Source: an uncultured Prevotellaceae bacterium (GTDB taxonomy: Bacteria > Bacteroidota > Bacteroidia > Bacteroidales > Muribaculaceae). From it: a DNA stretch of 7,935 bases. The stretch's first letter is position 1. Each line of letters begins with the position of its first letter. Below the pieces are notes generated by a model. The model searched no databases. It saw only the letters and a program-made list of their open reading frames with translations, and was not told the origin of the DNA. A program made the position numbers and the translations under genes. The DNA lies in NCBI GenBank assembly GCA_945983195.1, contig CAMFSS010000090.1, positions 1-7,935 of the forward strand, in the 5' to 3' direction. Positions 1 through 6,890 of the stretch are shown one piece after another.

Positions 1-1
1 C

Positions 2-1993
2 CCCTCGGCAAAAGCTGCGCTCTCGCGGATTATCTCAATCAAGGCTTACGAGAACAATGTAGTGGCAAAATCGGAACTGACCACGAAAGTGACCGAAGGC
101 AATGAATCGGTGTATGTGACCGTGGAGGTAAGCTCGTCGATTGCACTGCTCCCCGAGGAGCCGATGCAGGTGCGCTTCGACTCGCCGCGCATAGGCTACT
201 TCACCACCGACGTGCTCAGCTTCAGCGGCGTCGAGCGGCGTGTGGACAACCGCCACTACGTGCAACGCTGGCGTCTTGTGCCGAGCGACACCGCAGCCTA
301 CCTGAACGGACAGACAGTGGAGCCGGTGAAGCCAATAAAGTTCTATGTGGACAACCGCGCACCGCGCAAGTGGCGCAAATATCTGCTCCAGGGCATCACC
401 GACTGGAATGTGGCATTCGAACGCATAGGATTCAAGAATGCCATCGTTGCCGAGGTGCTTCCCGACAGCGTGAGTGCCTACGACGATGACTTCAGCAACT
501 CCACCCTCATGTATGCCGCAAGCACCAAAGCCAACGCTATGGGTCCCTCGACACTCGACCCACGCACCGGCGAAATTCTTGAAGCCGACATCATGTGGTG
601 GCACAATGTGCTCTCCATGCTCCAGCAGTGGATAACGGTGCAGACGGGTGCGGTGAACCCCGCAGCACGCACAGCTACCCTACCCGACTCGCTGATGGGC
701 GATGCCATACGATTCGTGATATGCCACGAGGTGGGACACTCGCTCGGACTGCGGCACAACATGATAGCCTCGGCAGCATTTGCAGTAGATTCGTTGCGCT
801 CACGCACATTCACCGACCGCATGGGCTGCACATCGGCATCAATCATGGACTATGCACGCTACAACTACATAGCACAGCCCGGCGACGGCGTGACGAAACT
901 CGCGCCGCACATCGGTCCGTATGACCTGCTTGCCATCGAGTATGGCTACCGCTGGTATGGCACCATGTCGCCCGAGGCTGAGCGCAAGCACCTCAATGCT
1001 CTGCTCAACGCCCACACCGGCACACTCTACCGCTACAGCGAGGCGCAATCGTCGCGCGACGCAATCGACCCACGCGCACTGAGCGAAGACCTTGGCGACG
1101 ATGCCGTGAATGCCGCCACCTGTGGCATCAACAACCTGAAGATTGTGATGCAGAACATCATCAAGTGGACCACCACCGGCGAGGAGAACCAGACCTACGA
1201 GGAGGCTTCACGCCTGCACTATGCCGTAGTGAACCAATGGAACAACTATCTCTACCATGTGCTCGCCAACGTGGGCGGCATCTATCTGGAGAATACCACC
1301 GTGGGCGACGGCGTGGCAACATTCACCTTTGTGCCTCGCGAGAAGCAGCAGCGTGCAGTGAAGTTCCTAATCGACAACGTGTTCAGCTACCAGAAGTGGC
1401 TCTTCGGCAGCGACCTATACCGCTACACCTTCCTCAACAAGAGCACACCGCGCGGCATTGTGGAATATTCTCCCTCGCAAATCATGCGCAATGCGCAGGC
1501 ATATCTATTCTACGATCTACTTGAGAACGACCGCCTGATGCGAATGCTCGAAAATGAGATGCACAACGGCAAAAAGGCATACACAGCAGTCGACCTGATG
1601 AACGACCTACACCGCGCAGTGTTTGCATCGACAATTGCCGGACGCGTGCCCGATGTAATCGACCGCAACACGCAGAAACTCTTTGTTGACGCACTCATCA
1701 CCGCAGCCGCCTCAGTTGAGGGAATCAAAGTGAACAAGCGGCTACTCGACCCCGACGAGCACCTGTTCTGCTCATGTGGCGACGACCATGAACGCATGGG
1801 ACGCCGCCGCGAACTCAGCTTCTACGGCTCGCAAATCAACCGCACCAGCGATGCAATCTCGGTGAAGCGCGGCGAACTGCTGCGAATCAAGGACCTGCTG
1901 AAGCAGCAACAATATATTGCCGACGAGGCAGCACGCTACCACTACAAAGACTTGATTATCAGAATCAACAACGCCTTAGAGATTGAAAAGTGA
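2..1993 (+). CDS. Zinc-dependent metzincin-type metalloprotease (DUF5117/DUF4953 family), 5' partial
   Basis: The frame is open from position 2 to the TGA at 1991-1993, giving 663 visible residues; the true start lies left of the window. A GTG at 62 is internal, because coding sequence typical of the family continues upstream of it. The zinc site HEVGHSLGLRHN is encoded at 725-760 and fits HExxHxxGxxH, with His codons at 725, 737 and 755 and the catalytic Glu at 728. A downstream SIMDY segment, Met codon at 845, is the expected metzincin Met-turn. The part before the zinc site matches the end of the DUF5117 region and the part around and after it the DUF4953 (Met-zincin) region. Family members as I recall are about 800-850 residues, so roughly 150-200 N-terminal residues, including any signal peptide, are missing. 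Such proteins are usually exported peptidases in Bacteroidetes. Its substrate is unknown. It lies 91 bp upstream of a SusC gene on the same strand and could be co-transcribed with it. Confidence 0.9.
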   Translation, partial: PSAKAALSRIISIKAYENNVVAKSELTTKVTEGNESVYVTVEVSSSIALLPEEPMQVRFDSPRIGYFTTDVLSFSGVERRVDNRHYVQRWRLVPSDTAAYLNGQTVEPVKPIKFYVDNRAPRKWRKYLLQGITDWNVAFERIGFKNAIVAEVLPDSVSAYDDDFSNSTLMYAASTKANAMGPSTLDPRTGEILEADIMWWHNVLSMLQQWITVQTGAVNPAARTATLPDSLMGDAIRFVICHEVGHSLGLRHNMIASAAFAVDSLRSRTFTDRMGCTSASIMDYARYNYIAQPGDGVTKLAPHIGPYDLLAIEYGYRWYGTMSPEAERKHLNALLNAHTGTLYRYSEAQSSRDAIDPRALSEDLGDDAVNAATCGINNLKIVMQNIIKWTTTGEENQTYEEASRLHYAVVNQWNNYLYHVLANVGGIYLENTTVGDGVATFTFVPREKQQRAVKFLIDNVFSYQKWLFGSDLYRYTFLNKSTPRGIVEYSPSQIMRNAQAYLFYDLLENDRLMRMLENEMHNGKKAYTAVDLMNDLHRAVFASTIAGRVPDVIDRNTQKLFVDALITAAASVEGIKVNKRLLDPDEHLFCSCGDDHERMGRRRELSFYGSQINRTSDAISVKRGELLRIKDLLKQQQYIADEAARYHYKDLIIRINNALEIEK

Positions 1994-2000
1994 GCACCCT

Positions 2001-2041
2001 ATTGGACTAATTAGTCCCATTAGTCCTATTAGACTAATGGG
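2001..2041. repeat. Four 9-nt degenerate tandem units forming two competing hairpins
   Basis: The units are ATTGGACTA (2001-2009), ATTAGTCCC (2010-2018), ATTAGTCCT (2019-2027) and ATTAGACTA (2028-2036), followed by ATGGG. Because the units contain complementary segments, two stems are possible. Stem A pairs GGACTAAT (2004-2011) with ATTAGTCC (2019-2026), 8 bp with a 7-nt loop. Stem B pairs CCCATTAGTC (2016-2025) with GACTAATGGG (2032-2041), 10 perfect bp with a 6-nt loop. They share bases 2019-2025, so they exclude each other. There is also a perfect 14-bp palindrome at 2004-2017. The block starts 7 bp after the metalloprotease stop. An A-rich run rather than a T-run follows it, so it is not a standard intrinsic terminator for the + strand. 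Function unknown. Confidence 0.75.
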
Positions 2042-2084
2042 AAAATAAAAAAAACGAATTTCACATAACACAAAACGATAATAG

Positions 2085-3869
2085 ATGAAACGATTTTTGA
2101 ATATCATTTTGTTGGCATTGGTGGGGGTTATTCCAGCCCTTGCTGCCGACGTGGTGATTTCGGGTACGGTGATTTCAGCCGACGACAATGAGCCGCTAAT
2201 CGGTGCAACCGTAGTGGTAACAGCCGACGAACTGAAACATGCAGGCAGCACAAAGAGCAACGTCAGCACACTCACCGACTTCGACGGAAACTTTACGCTT
2301 GCCGTTCCAGAAGGCGTGAAGTCGATGGAATGTCGCTACATAGGCTACATCACAGCCACCGTGAAGGTCGACAAGAACAAAGCCTCCGGCATAGAAGTGA
2401 AAATGACCTCGGCAGCCACCGAACTCAGCGAAGTACTAGTTACCGGCTACCACAAGATAGAAAAGCCCACGCTCACAACCTCGATTCAGACGGTGAGCGT
2501 CGATGACAATATGCTCGGAAGCGCAATGAACATCGACCAAGCCCTCGCCGGACAGGTGTCGGGACTTGCCTCCACCACCACATCGGGTGCACCGGGCGCG
2601 TCACCGAAAATCCGCATACGCGGAACATCATCGCTCAACGGCACACAGGAACCACTGTGCGTGCTCGCCCGCAAACCACATCCACCCACCGAAAACCCCA
2701 CCAAGCACCACCTGAAAGACATCGACAACATCTACTCAACGGCAATTGCCGGAATAAACCCTGCCGACATAGAGAGCATCACCGTGCTCAAAGATGCCGC
2801 AGCCACAGCAATCTACGGTGCGCGTGCCGCCAATGGCGTGATAGTGATTACCACCAAGAGCGGAAAAGCAGGAAAGACAAAAGTGAATTTCTCCACACGC
2901 CTCACCATATCGCCCCGCCAGGGCATCGACCGCCTCAATCTTCTCAATTCGAACGAAAAAGTCGACCTGGAGCTTGCTCTGCTCGGCTCCGACTTCACCT
3001 ACCGCCAGAACAAGGGTGAAGTGGCGCGCATCATCAATGCCGCCGGCGAACTTAACGCCTACACATCGGGCGGTTGGGCAGCACTGTCGAGCGACACTCA
3101 GCAGCGCATCAACGCCCTGCGCTCAATCAACACCGACTGGAACGACATACTCTTCCGCAACACATTCAACCAGGAATACAATCTGAGCCTATCGGGCGGA
3201 AACGAGAAAGCCACCTACTACACCTCGCTCGGCTATCAGGACGAGCGCGGAAATGTGGTGGGCGTGGAAGCCAACCGCTTCAATGTGACCGCAAAGACCA
3301 CCTACCGACTGAGCCGCAAGCTGAAGGTGGGAGCATCGCTCTTTGCCAACCGCCGCGTGAACAAGTCGAACATGACCGATGCCGACGGCTTCACCAACCC
3401 GGTGTACTACTCACGCCGCGCCAACCCCTACATGACACCCTACAATGCCGACGGCAGCTACAACTACGACACCGATATTCAGGGACGCGGCGACTCCGAC
3501 TTGAAATTCAACATATTCGAGGAGCGCAACGGCACCGACTACGAGCTTGAGACGAAATCGGTATCAGCAATCTTCGACGGAGAAATCCGCTCCAACGAGG
3601 AGCTGAAAGTGCTCACCCAGGTGGGATTGCAGCTCGACGATGCCAACAAGGCACAAGTTGCCGATGCCGAGACCTACACCATGCGCAAGGACATAGAGCG
3701 CACCACGCTCTCGATTCTCGACGGCAAGTCGTTCCTTCCCGACGGAGGCAAGAAGCTCTCGTCGAGCAGCACCAGCTCGCAAATCACATGGAAGCTGCAA
3801 GGCGAATACAGCGCAAAATTTGCCAACGCACACGAAGTGGAGGCTATGGTGGGAAACCAAATACGCTAG
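2085..3869 (+). CDS. SusC/RagA-type TonB-linked outer membrane transporter, N-terminal part (ends at in-frame TAG)
   Basis: The ATG at 2085 begins a signal peptide (MKRFLNIILLALVGVIPALA, cleavage likely after residue 20). Residues about 23-108 are the carboxypeptidase-regulatory-like domain typical of SusC (GTVISADDNEPLIGATV ... DFDGNF). A TonB-box-like segment, EVLVTGYHKIEKPTL, follows at 116-130, then the plug domain, which includes PKIRIRGTSSLNG (174-186) and the signature SITVLKDAAATAIYGARAANG (231-251). The barrel starts near 260. The frame ends at TAG 3867-3869 after 594 codons, in the middle of the barrel, and the same frame continues at once with the rest of the transporter. Residues 192-201 (CVLARKPHPP) replace the usual W-V-L-D-G-I/V-P type motif, which is a second abnormality. 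Without the C-terminal strands the product could not form a barrel. The intact gene would import a nutrient across the outer membrane using TonB energy, capped by the SusD encoded downstream. No clear promoter is visible in the 91-bp upstream gap; the leader is A-rich, as is normal for the phylum. Confidence 0.9.
   Translation: MKRFLNIILLALVGVIPALAADVVISGTVISADDNEPLIGATVVVTADELKHAGSTKSNVSTLTDFDGNFTLAVPEGVKSMECRYIGYITATVKVDKNKASGIEVKMTSAATELSEVLVTGYHKIEKPTLTTSIQTVSVDDNMLGSAMNIDQALAGQVSGLASTTTSGAPGASPKIRIRGTSSLNGTQEPLCVLARKPHPPTENPTKHHLKDIDNIYSTAIAGINPADIESITVLKDAAATAIYGARAANGVIVITTKSGKAGKTKVNFSTRLTISPRQGIDRLNLLNSNEKVDLELALLGSDFTYRQNKGEVARIINAAGELNAYTSGGWAALSSDTQQRINALRSINTDWNDILFRNTFNQEYNLSLSGGNEKATYYTSLGYQDERGNVVGVEANRFNVTAKTTYRLSRKLKVGASLFANRRVNKSNMTDADGFTNPVYYSRRANPYMTPYNADGSYNYDTDIQGRGDSDLKFNIFEERNGTDYELETKSVSAIFDGEIRSNEELKVLTQVGLQLDDANKAQVADAETYTMRKDIERTTLSILDGKSFLPDGGKKLSSSSTSSQITWKLQGEYSAKFANAHEVEAMVGNQIR
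2658..2712 (+). other. Aberrant A/C-rich patch in the SusC plug domain
   Basis: Codons 2658-2687 encode CVLARKPHPP, where SusC plugs normally carry a W-V-L-D-G-I-P-L-E-G-like stretch directly after the EPL found here. The residues on both sides match the family well, with RGTSSLNGTQEPL before and DIDNIYSTAIAGINPADIE after. The length is conserved, so substitutions rather than an indel explain it. From 2667 to 2712, 41 of 46 bases are A or C, with only four G and one T, a striking strand asymmetry compared with the flanks. The expected motif comes from recall of the family, not from an alignment. Confidence 0.6.
3867..3869 (+). other. In-frame TAG interrupting the SusC reading frame
   Basis: The TAG directly follows the codons for GNQIR and is followed in the same frame by ACG GTG TAC and 492 further sense codons of typical SusC barrel to the TGA at 5355-5357. 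Reading through it gives 1090 codons, a normal SusC length. In related SusC proteins this spot often holds a basic or polar residue, so a single change from AAG (Lys) or CAG (Gln) would be enough. There is no frameshift on either side. Confidence 0.9.
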
Positions 3870-3872
3870 ACG

Positions 3873-5357
3873 GTGTACAACTCGAATACAGGACACGAAT
3901 ACGGCTACGCCCGCACACCGCTCCAGACGAAGCCCGTAATCTTCCCCAACGAGACGTGGGCAAAGCTCTATCCGCTCTACAACGAGAGCTACGTGGAGAA
4001 TGCATTTGCATCGTTCTTCGCCACCGGCTCCTACACATTCAAGAAACGCTACACACTGGGTGGCAGCGTGCGCTTCGACGGCAGCGACATGTTTGGCGTA
4101 GCCAAGAAGTACCGCTTCCTGCCGCTCTACTCGGTGAGCGGACTGTGGCGACTGAGCGACGAGCCATGGCTTGAAGAAACAGAGTGGCTCAACAACCTTG
4201 CCGTGCGTGCATCATACGGTATTCAGGGAAACATCGACAAAAACACCTCGTCGTACGTAATGGGCGACTACCAGAATGTGACCATTCTGCCCGGCAACAC
4301 CGAGGAGATGATTTCGGTGAGCACACCGCCCAACTCGAAGCTGCGCTGGGAGAAGACCAAGACTTTCACAGCCGGACTTGACTTCGGCGTGCTTAACAAC
4401 GCCATCAACATGAGCATCGACTTCTACACACGCAAGGGAAGCGACCTCATAGCCACACAGATGCTCGCACTTGAGAGCGGATTTGCCTCGATGCTTGTCA
4501 ACTGGGCCTCGATGCGCAACACAGGAGTGGAAATCAGCATCGGCACGCGCAACATACACACAAAGAACTTCATGTGGATGACCAACTTCAACTTCGCCTA
4601 CAACAACAACAAGGTGCTGCGCGAACAGATTCCGGAGAACCAGACCACTCCCGGCCGCGAGGGCTATCCCGTAGGTGCAATCTTCGCACTGAAGTCGGCA
4701 GGAATCGACGATGAGGGCTATCCGCTATTCTACAACAAGCAGGGCGAGAAGGTGACAGCGACCGAGCTGCTCAAGCTGAATGCCGCCGGAGCAAGCACGC
4801 TCACGGCAGCCGAGCAGCGCGACCTCTACAGCTACATCGGCTCCTCGGAACCGCTCTTTTCGGGAGGCTTCAACAACACGTTCACCTACCGCAACTGGGA
4901 GCTTGCCGTGAACTTCATCTTCAACCTGAAGATGTTTGTGCGCTGCCAACCCTCCTACTCGCTCGCCAACTTCGACCGCGGAATGAACACCAACCGCGAC
5001 ATACTCAACCGCTGGACTCCCGATAACACCGGAGCCAAGTTCCCGCGCCTCATCAACAGCACCGACCGCCCGGCAGAGTACATACAGTATGCCGAGTTTG
5101 CCCTCTATGAGATGAGCGACACCTGGGTGAAGCGCTGCGACTACGTGCGCCTGCAAAACCTGCGCCTTGCCTACACCCTACCCTCTGAACTTACGAAAAA
5201 GGCACACCTCGACAAGGTGACAGTGGGCGTGGAAGGGCGCAACCTCCTTGTATTCGGCTCAAACTACAAGAACTATCTCGACCCCGAGACTATGGGCAAC
5301 CAATTTGCGCAGCCCATACCGAAATCGGTGTCGCTAAGCCTGAATGTGAATTTCTGA
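3873..5357 (+). CDS. SusC/RagA-type TonB-linked outer membrane transporter, C-terminal part (continuation after in-frame TAG)
   Basis: This is the second half of the same transporter, in the same frame as the N-terminal part (3873 minus 2085 is a multiple of 3). The position given is a GTG two codons after the TAG and is only a nominal start; the first ATG in frame is at 4089. Neither would provide a signal peptide, so this part could not be exported on its own. It contains typical SusC barrel segments such as GGSVRFDGSDMFGVAKKYRF, LPLYSVSGLWRLSDEPWL, RASYGIQGNIDKNTS and LRWEKTKTFTAGLDF. Near the C-terminus DYVRLQNLRLAYTLP leads into VEGRNLLVF. It ends in a terminal Phe (SLSLNVNF), the usual last strand recognised by the BAM machinery. 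The stop is TGA. Together with 2085-3869 it is best regarded as one broken gene, or as one intact gene with a sequence error or read-through. The susD gene follows after 104 bp. Confidence 0.88.
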   Translation: MYNSNTGHEYGYARTPLQTKPVIFPNETWAKLYPLYNESYVENAFASFFATGSYTFKKRYTLGGSVRFDGSDMFGVAKKYRFLPLYSVSGLWRLSDEPWLEETEWLNNLAVRASYGIQGNIDKNTSSYVMGDYQNVTILPGNTEEMISVSTPPNSKLRWEKTKTFTAGLDFGVLNNAINMSIDFYTRKGSDLIATQMLALESGFASMLVNWASMRNTGVEISIGTRNIHTKNFMWMTNFNFAYNNNKVLREQIPENQTTPGREGYPVGAIFALKSAGIDDEGYPLFYNKQGEKVTATELLKLNAAGASTLTAAEQRDLYSYIGSSEPLFSGGFNNTFTYRNWELAVNFIFNLKMFVRCQPSYSLANFDRGMNTNRDILNRWTPDNTGAKFPRLINSTDRPAEYIQYAEFALYEMSDTWVKRCDYVRLQNLRLAYTLPSELTKKAHLDKVTVGVEGRNLLVFGSNYKNYLDPETMGNQFAQPIPKSVSLSLNVNF

Positions 5358-5423
5358 CGGTTGTGGCACAAACAAAAACTGACAAATGTTACGTTTTGTG
5401 GATTCAACCGACCCCATAATTTC

Positions 5424-5431
5424 TACCTTTG
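5424..5431 (+). promoter_or_regulatory. Candidate Bacteroidetes promoter (-7 element) upstream of susD-like gene
   Basis: TACCTTTG fits the Bacteroidetes -7 consensus TAnnTTTG exactly. A TTTG at 5395-5398 could be the -33 element, but the 25-bp gap is longer than the usual 19-21 bp. Transcription would start near 5438, leaving a leader of about 24 nt before the ATG at 5462. The preceding gap also contains a small hyphenated palindrome, TTGTG-G-CACAA, at 5361-5371. SusC and SusD genes usually sit much closer together, so a separate promoter here is plausible but not proven. Confidence 0.5.
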
Positions 5432-5461
5432 ACGAAAATTTTCAGTAAAACCCAAAGAAAG

Positions 5462-6799
5462 ATGATGAAAAAGACAATATACAAGGCATTGTGCATCGCG
5501 GCAATGGCTCTCACAATGGGAAGCTGCGACGAGTTCCTCGACATACAGCCCACAGGCCGCGTGATTATCACCACCGCCAAGGAGTATCGCGAAATGCTTA
5601 CCCAAGCCTATTCGATAGTGCCAGAGGACCGCGGTCTTGCCACTTTCCGCAGCGACGAGTTCACCATGGACGCGACACTCTCGCAAGAGGACATAAGCAG
5701 CTTCAAGGACATCTGGACGTGGAACGACGTCAGCCCCGACGATGCTACCTCCACATTCGGCTGGAGAAGCTACTACCAGGTGATTTACGAGGCAAACCAT
5801 GCCATAGAGAGCCGCGAAAAAATCACCGAAGGCACCGAAGCCGAAATCAACCAGATTGTTGGCGAGAGCTATATGCTCCGCGCCTATATGCACTTCCTGC
5901 TCGTGAACCTCTACGGCGAGCCATACACAACACTTGCCGACCCCTACAGCTCGAAGGCTGTGCCCCTGAAGCTCGACACCGACCCCTACCGCGTGCTCTC
6001 GCGCAACACTGTGGGCGAAGTGTTTGACCAAATCATCAGCGACATCGACGCTGCCGAGGAGCTGCTCAACGTGGAGGAGTGGCAAACAGGCCTCAACTAC
6101 CGCTTCACCACAATCTCGGTAGATGCACTGCGCTCACGAGTCTACCTCTACATGGGACGCTGGGCCGACGCACTTGCTGCCGCAAAGCGCGTTCTTGCCA
6201 AGAAGGCCGACCTTGCCGACCTCAACAGCGAGCTTCCGAATGCCTACAACTCAGTGGAGTCGATAATCGCACTTGAGGAGGTGATGACAGCCACCTACGC
6301 ACGAGCCGGAAAGGTGAACCGCGATCTCTTCCGCACCTACAACAGCAACGACCTGCGCCGCTCGAAATACTACAAGCAGGTGACAGCCTCAAACATACAG
6401 CTTCTGAAAGGCGGAAGCAACAGCTACGCCTGCTCGTTCCGCACCGGCGAAATCTACCTGAATGCCGCCGAAGCTGCACTTGAGAGCAATGCCGGCGACG
6501 AGGCACGCAGCTATCTGCTCGCGCTCATGAAGAGCCGCTACAAAGATGCCTACTACACCCAGCGCGAGGAGGCGGTCAACGCCATGGCAACCGATGAGCT
6601 GCGTGAGGAAATCTACGCCGAGCGTCGCCGCGAACTGGCATTTGAGGGTCACCGCTGGTTTGACCTTCGCCGCACCACCCGCCCGGAGCTGACAAAGACC
6701 TACGGCACCGAGACATTCACCCTCAATGCCGGTGACAGCCGCTACACGGTGCGCATTCCAAGTGCCGCCATAGCAGCCAACCCGAATCTTGCAGATTGA
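5462..6799 (+). CDS. SusD/RagB-type nutrient-binding surface lipoprotein
   Basis: I start at the ATG at 5462 (an ATG at 5465 is equally possible), preceded by an A-rich leader; 445 residues to TGA 6797-6799. The N-terminus MMKKTIYKALCIAAMALTMG ends in a lipobox with Cys22 as the lipidated residue, followed by acidic DEFLD, which resembles the Bacteroidetes lipoprotein surface-export signal. The order is SusD N-terminal region (DEFLDIQPTGRVI, then the TPR-like helices including YQVIYEANHAIE and GESYMLRAYMHFLLVNLYGE), then the C-terminal RagB/SusD region with the hallmark RRRELAFEGHRWFDLRR at about 388-404. It ends IPSAAIAANPNLAD. At 445 residues it is somewhat shorter than the typical 500 or so, but no core part seems missing. 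It would act as the hinged lid over the SusC barrel and bind the ligand. The ligand cannot be read from the sequence; the adjacent metalloprotease hints at peptides. Unlike its partner, the frame shows no lesions. Confidence 0.93.
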   Translation: MMKKTIYKALCIAAMALTMGSCDEFLDIQPTGRVIITTAKEYREMLTQAYSIVPEDRGLATFRSDEFTMDATLSQEDISSFKDIWTWNDVSPDDATSTFGWRSYYQVIYEANHAIESREKITEGTEAEINQIVGESYMLRAYMHFLLVNLYGEPYTTLADPYSSKAVPLKLDTDPYRVLSRNTVGEVFDQIISDIDAAEELLNVEEWQTGLNYRFTTISVDALRSRVYLYMGRWADALAAAKRVLAKKADLADLNSELPNAYNSVESIIALEEVMTATYARAGKVNRDLFRTYNSNDLRRSKYYKQVTASNIQLLKGGSNSYACSFRTGEIYLNAAEAALESNAGDEARSYLLALMKSRYKDAYYTQREEAVNAMATDELREEIYAERRRELAFEGHRWFDLRRTTRPELTKTYGTETFTLNAGDSRYTVRIPSAAIAANPNLAD

Positions 6800-6809
6800 A
6801 AGCAACTCC

Positions 6810-6827
6810 GTCGGACCGGTCGGGCGA
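6810..6827. repeat. Pair of 9-nt GC-rich tandem units after the susD-like gene
   Basis: GTCGGACCG (6810-6818) is followed directly by GTCGGGCGA (6819-6827), 7 of 9 bases alike, and includes the palindrome GACCGGTC (6814-6821). It lies 10 bp after the SusD stop in an otherwise AT-rich gap. The 9-nt period and position just after a stop codon resemble the block at 2001-2041, although the base sequence differs. With only two units, chance cannot be excluded. Confidence 0.35.
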
Positions 6828-6858
6828 AATAAATATGAAATAAATCTTTGAAATTCAA

Positions 6859-6866
6859 TATATTTA
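6859..6866 (+). promoter_or_regulatory. Possible -7 promoter element upstream of the propeller-like gene
   Basis: TATATTTA matches seven of the eight positions of TAnnTTTG (last base A rather than G) and lies 24 bp before the ATG at 6891. An alternative is TAAGTTCC at 6867-6874, with TTTG at 6847-6850 as a -33 element only 16 bp upstream. The gap from 6828 to 6890 is strongly AT-rich, so matches by chance are likely. Confidence 0.25.
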
Positions 6867-6890
6867 TAAGTTCCTAAAATATTACTAATT

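Noticed and set aside
62..64. GTG at 62 as start of the metalloprotease
   Set aside because: The frame is open to position 2 and the residues before 62 (for example SRIISIKAYENNVVAKSE) read as family sequence, so the gene simply runs off the left edge.
35..604. Open frame on the - strand opposite the metalloprotease
   Set aside because: A shadow of the GC-biased coding strand; the + frame has a complete metzincin active site further on and consistent family sequence.
2016..2041. 10-bp hairpin as intrinsic terminator
   Set aside because: On the + strand it is followed by an A-rich run, not T; on the - strand the T-run lies before the hairpin. Neither direction fits.
2657..2712. Pair of compensating frameshifts to explain the odd plug patch
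   Set aside because: Other frames across this stretch do not restore the expected motif, and the length agrees with the family without gaps.
3873..5357. C-terminal part of SusC as an independent gene
   Set aside because: It lacks a signal peptide, plug and leader, and is in the same frame as the first part with just the TAG and one codon between them.
5367..5400. CACAAA ... TTTGTG (5367-5372 and 5395-5400) as a terminator between susC and susD
   Set aside because: Only 6 AT-rich base pairs with a 22-nt loop and no T-run after it.
5429..5461. TTG at 5429 as an upstream start of the SusD gene
   Set aside because: It overlaps the TACCTTTG promoter element and would put eleven charged/polar residues before a perfect lipoprotein signal; ATG 5462 gives a normal signal peptide.
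5423..6085. Long open frame on the - strand (about 220 codons) opposite SusD
   Set aside because: It mirrors codon bias of a well-supported gene, with no recognisable domain, leader or spacing of its own.
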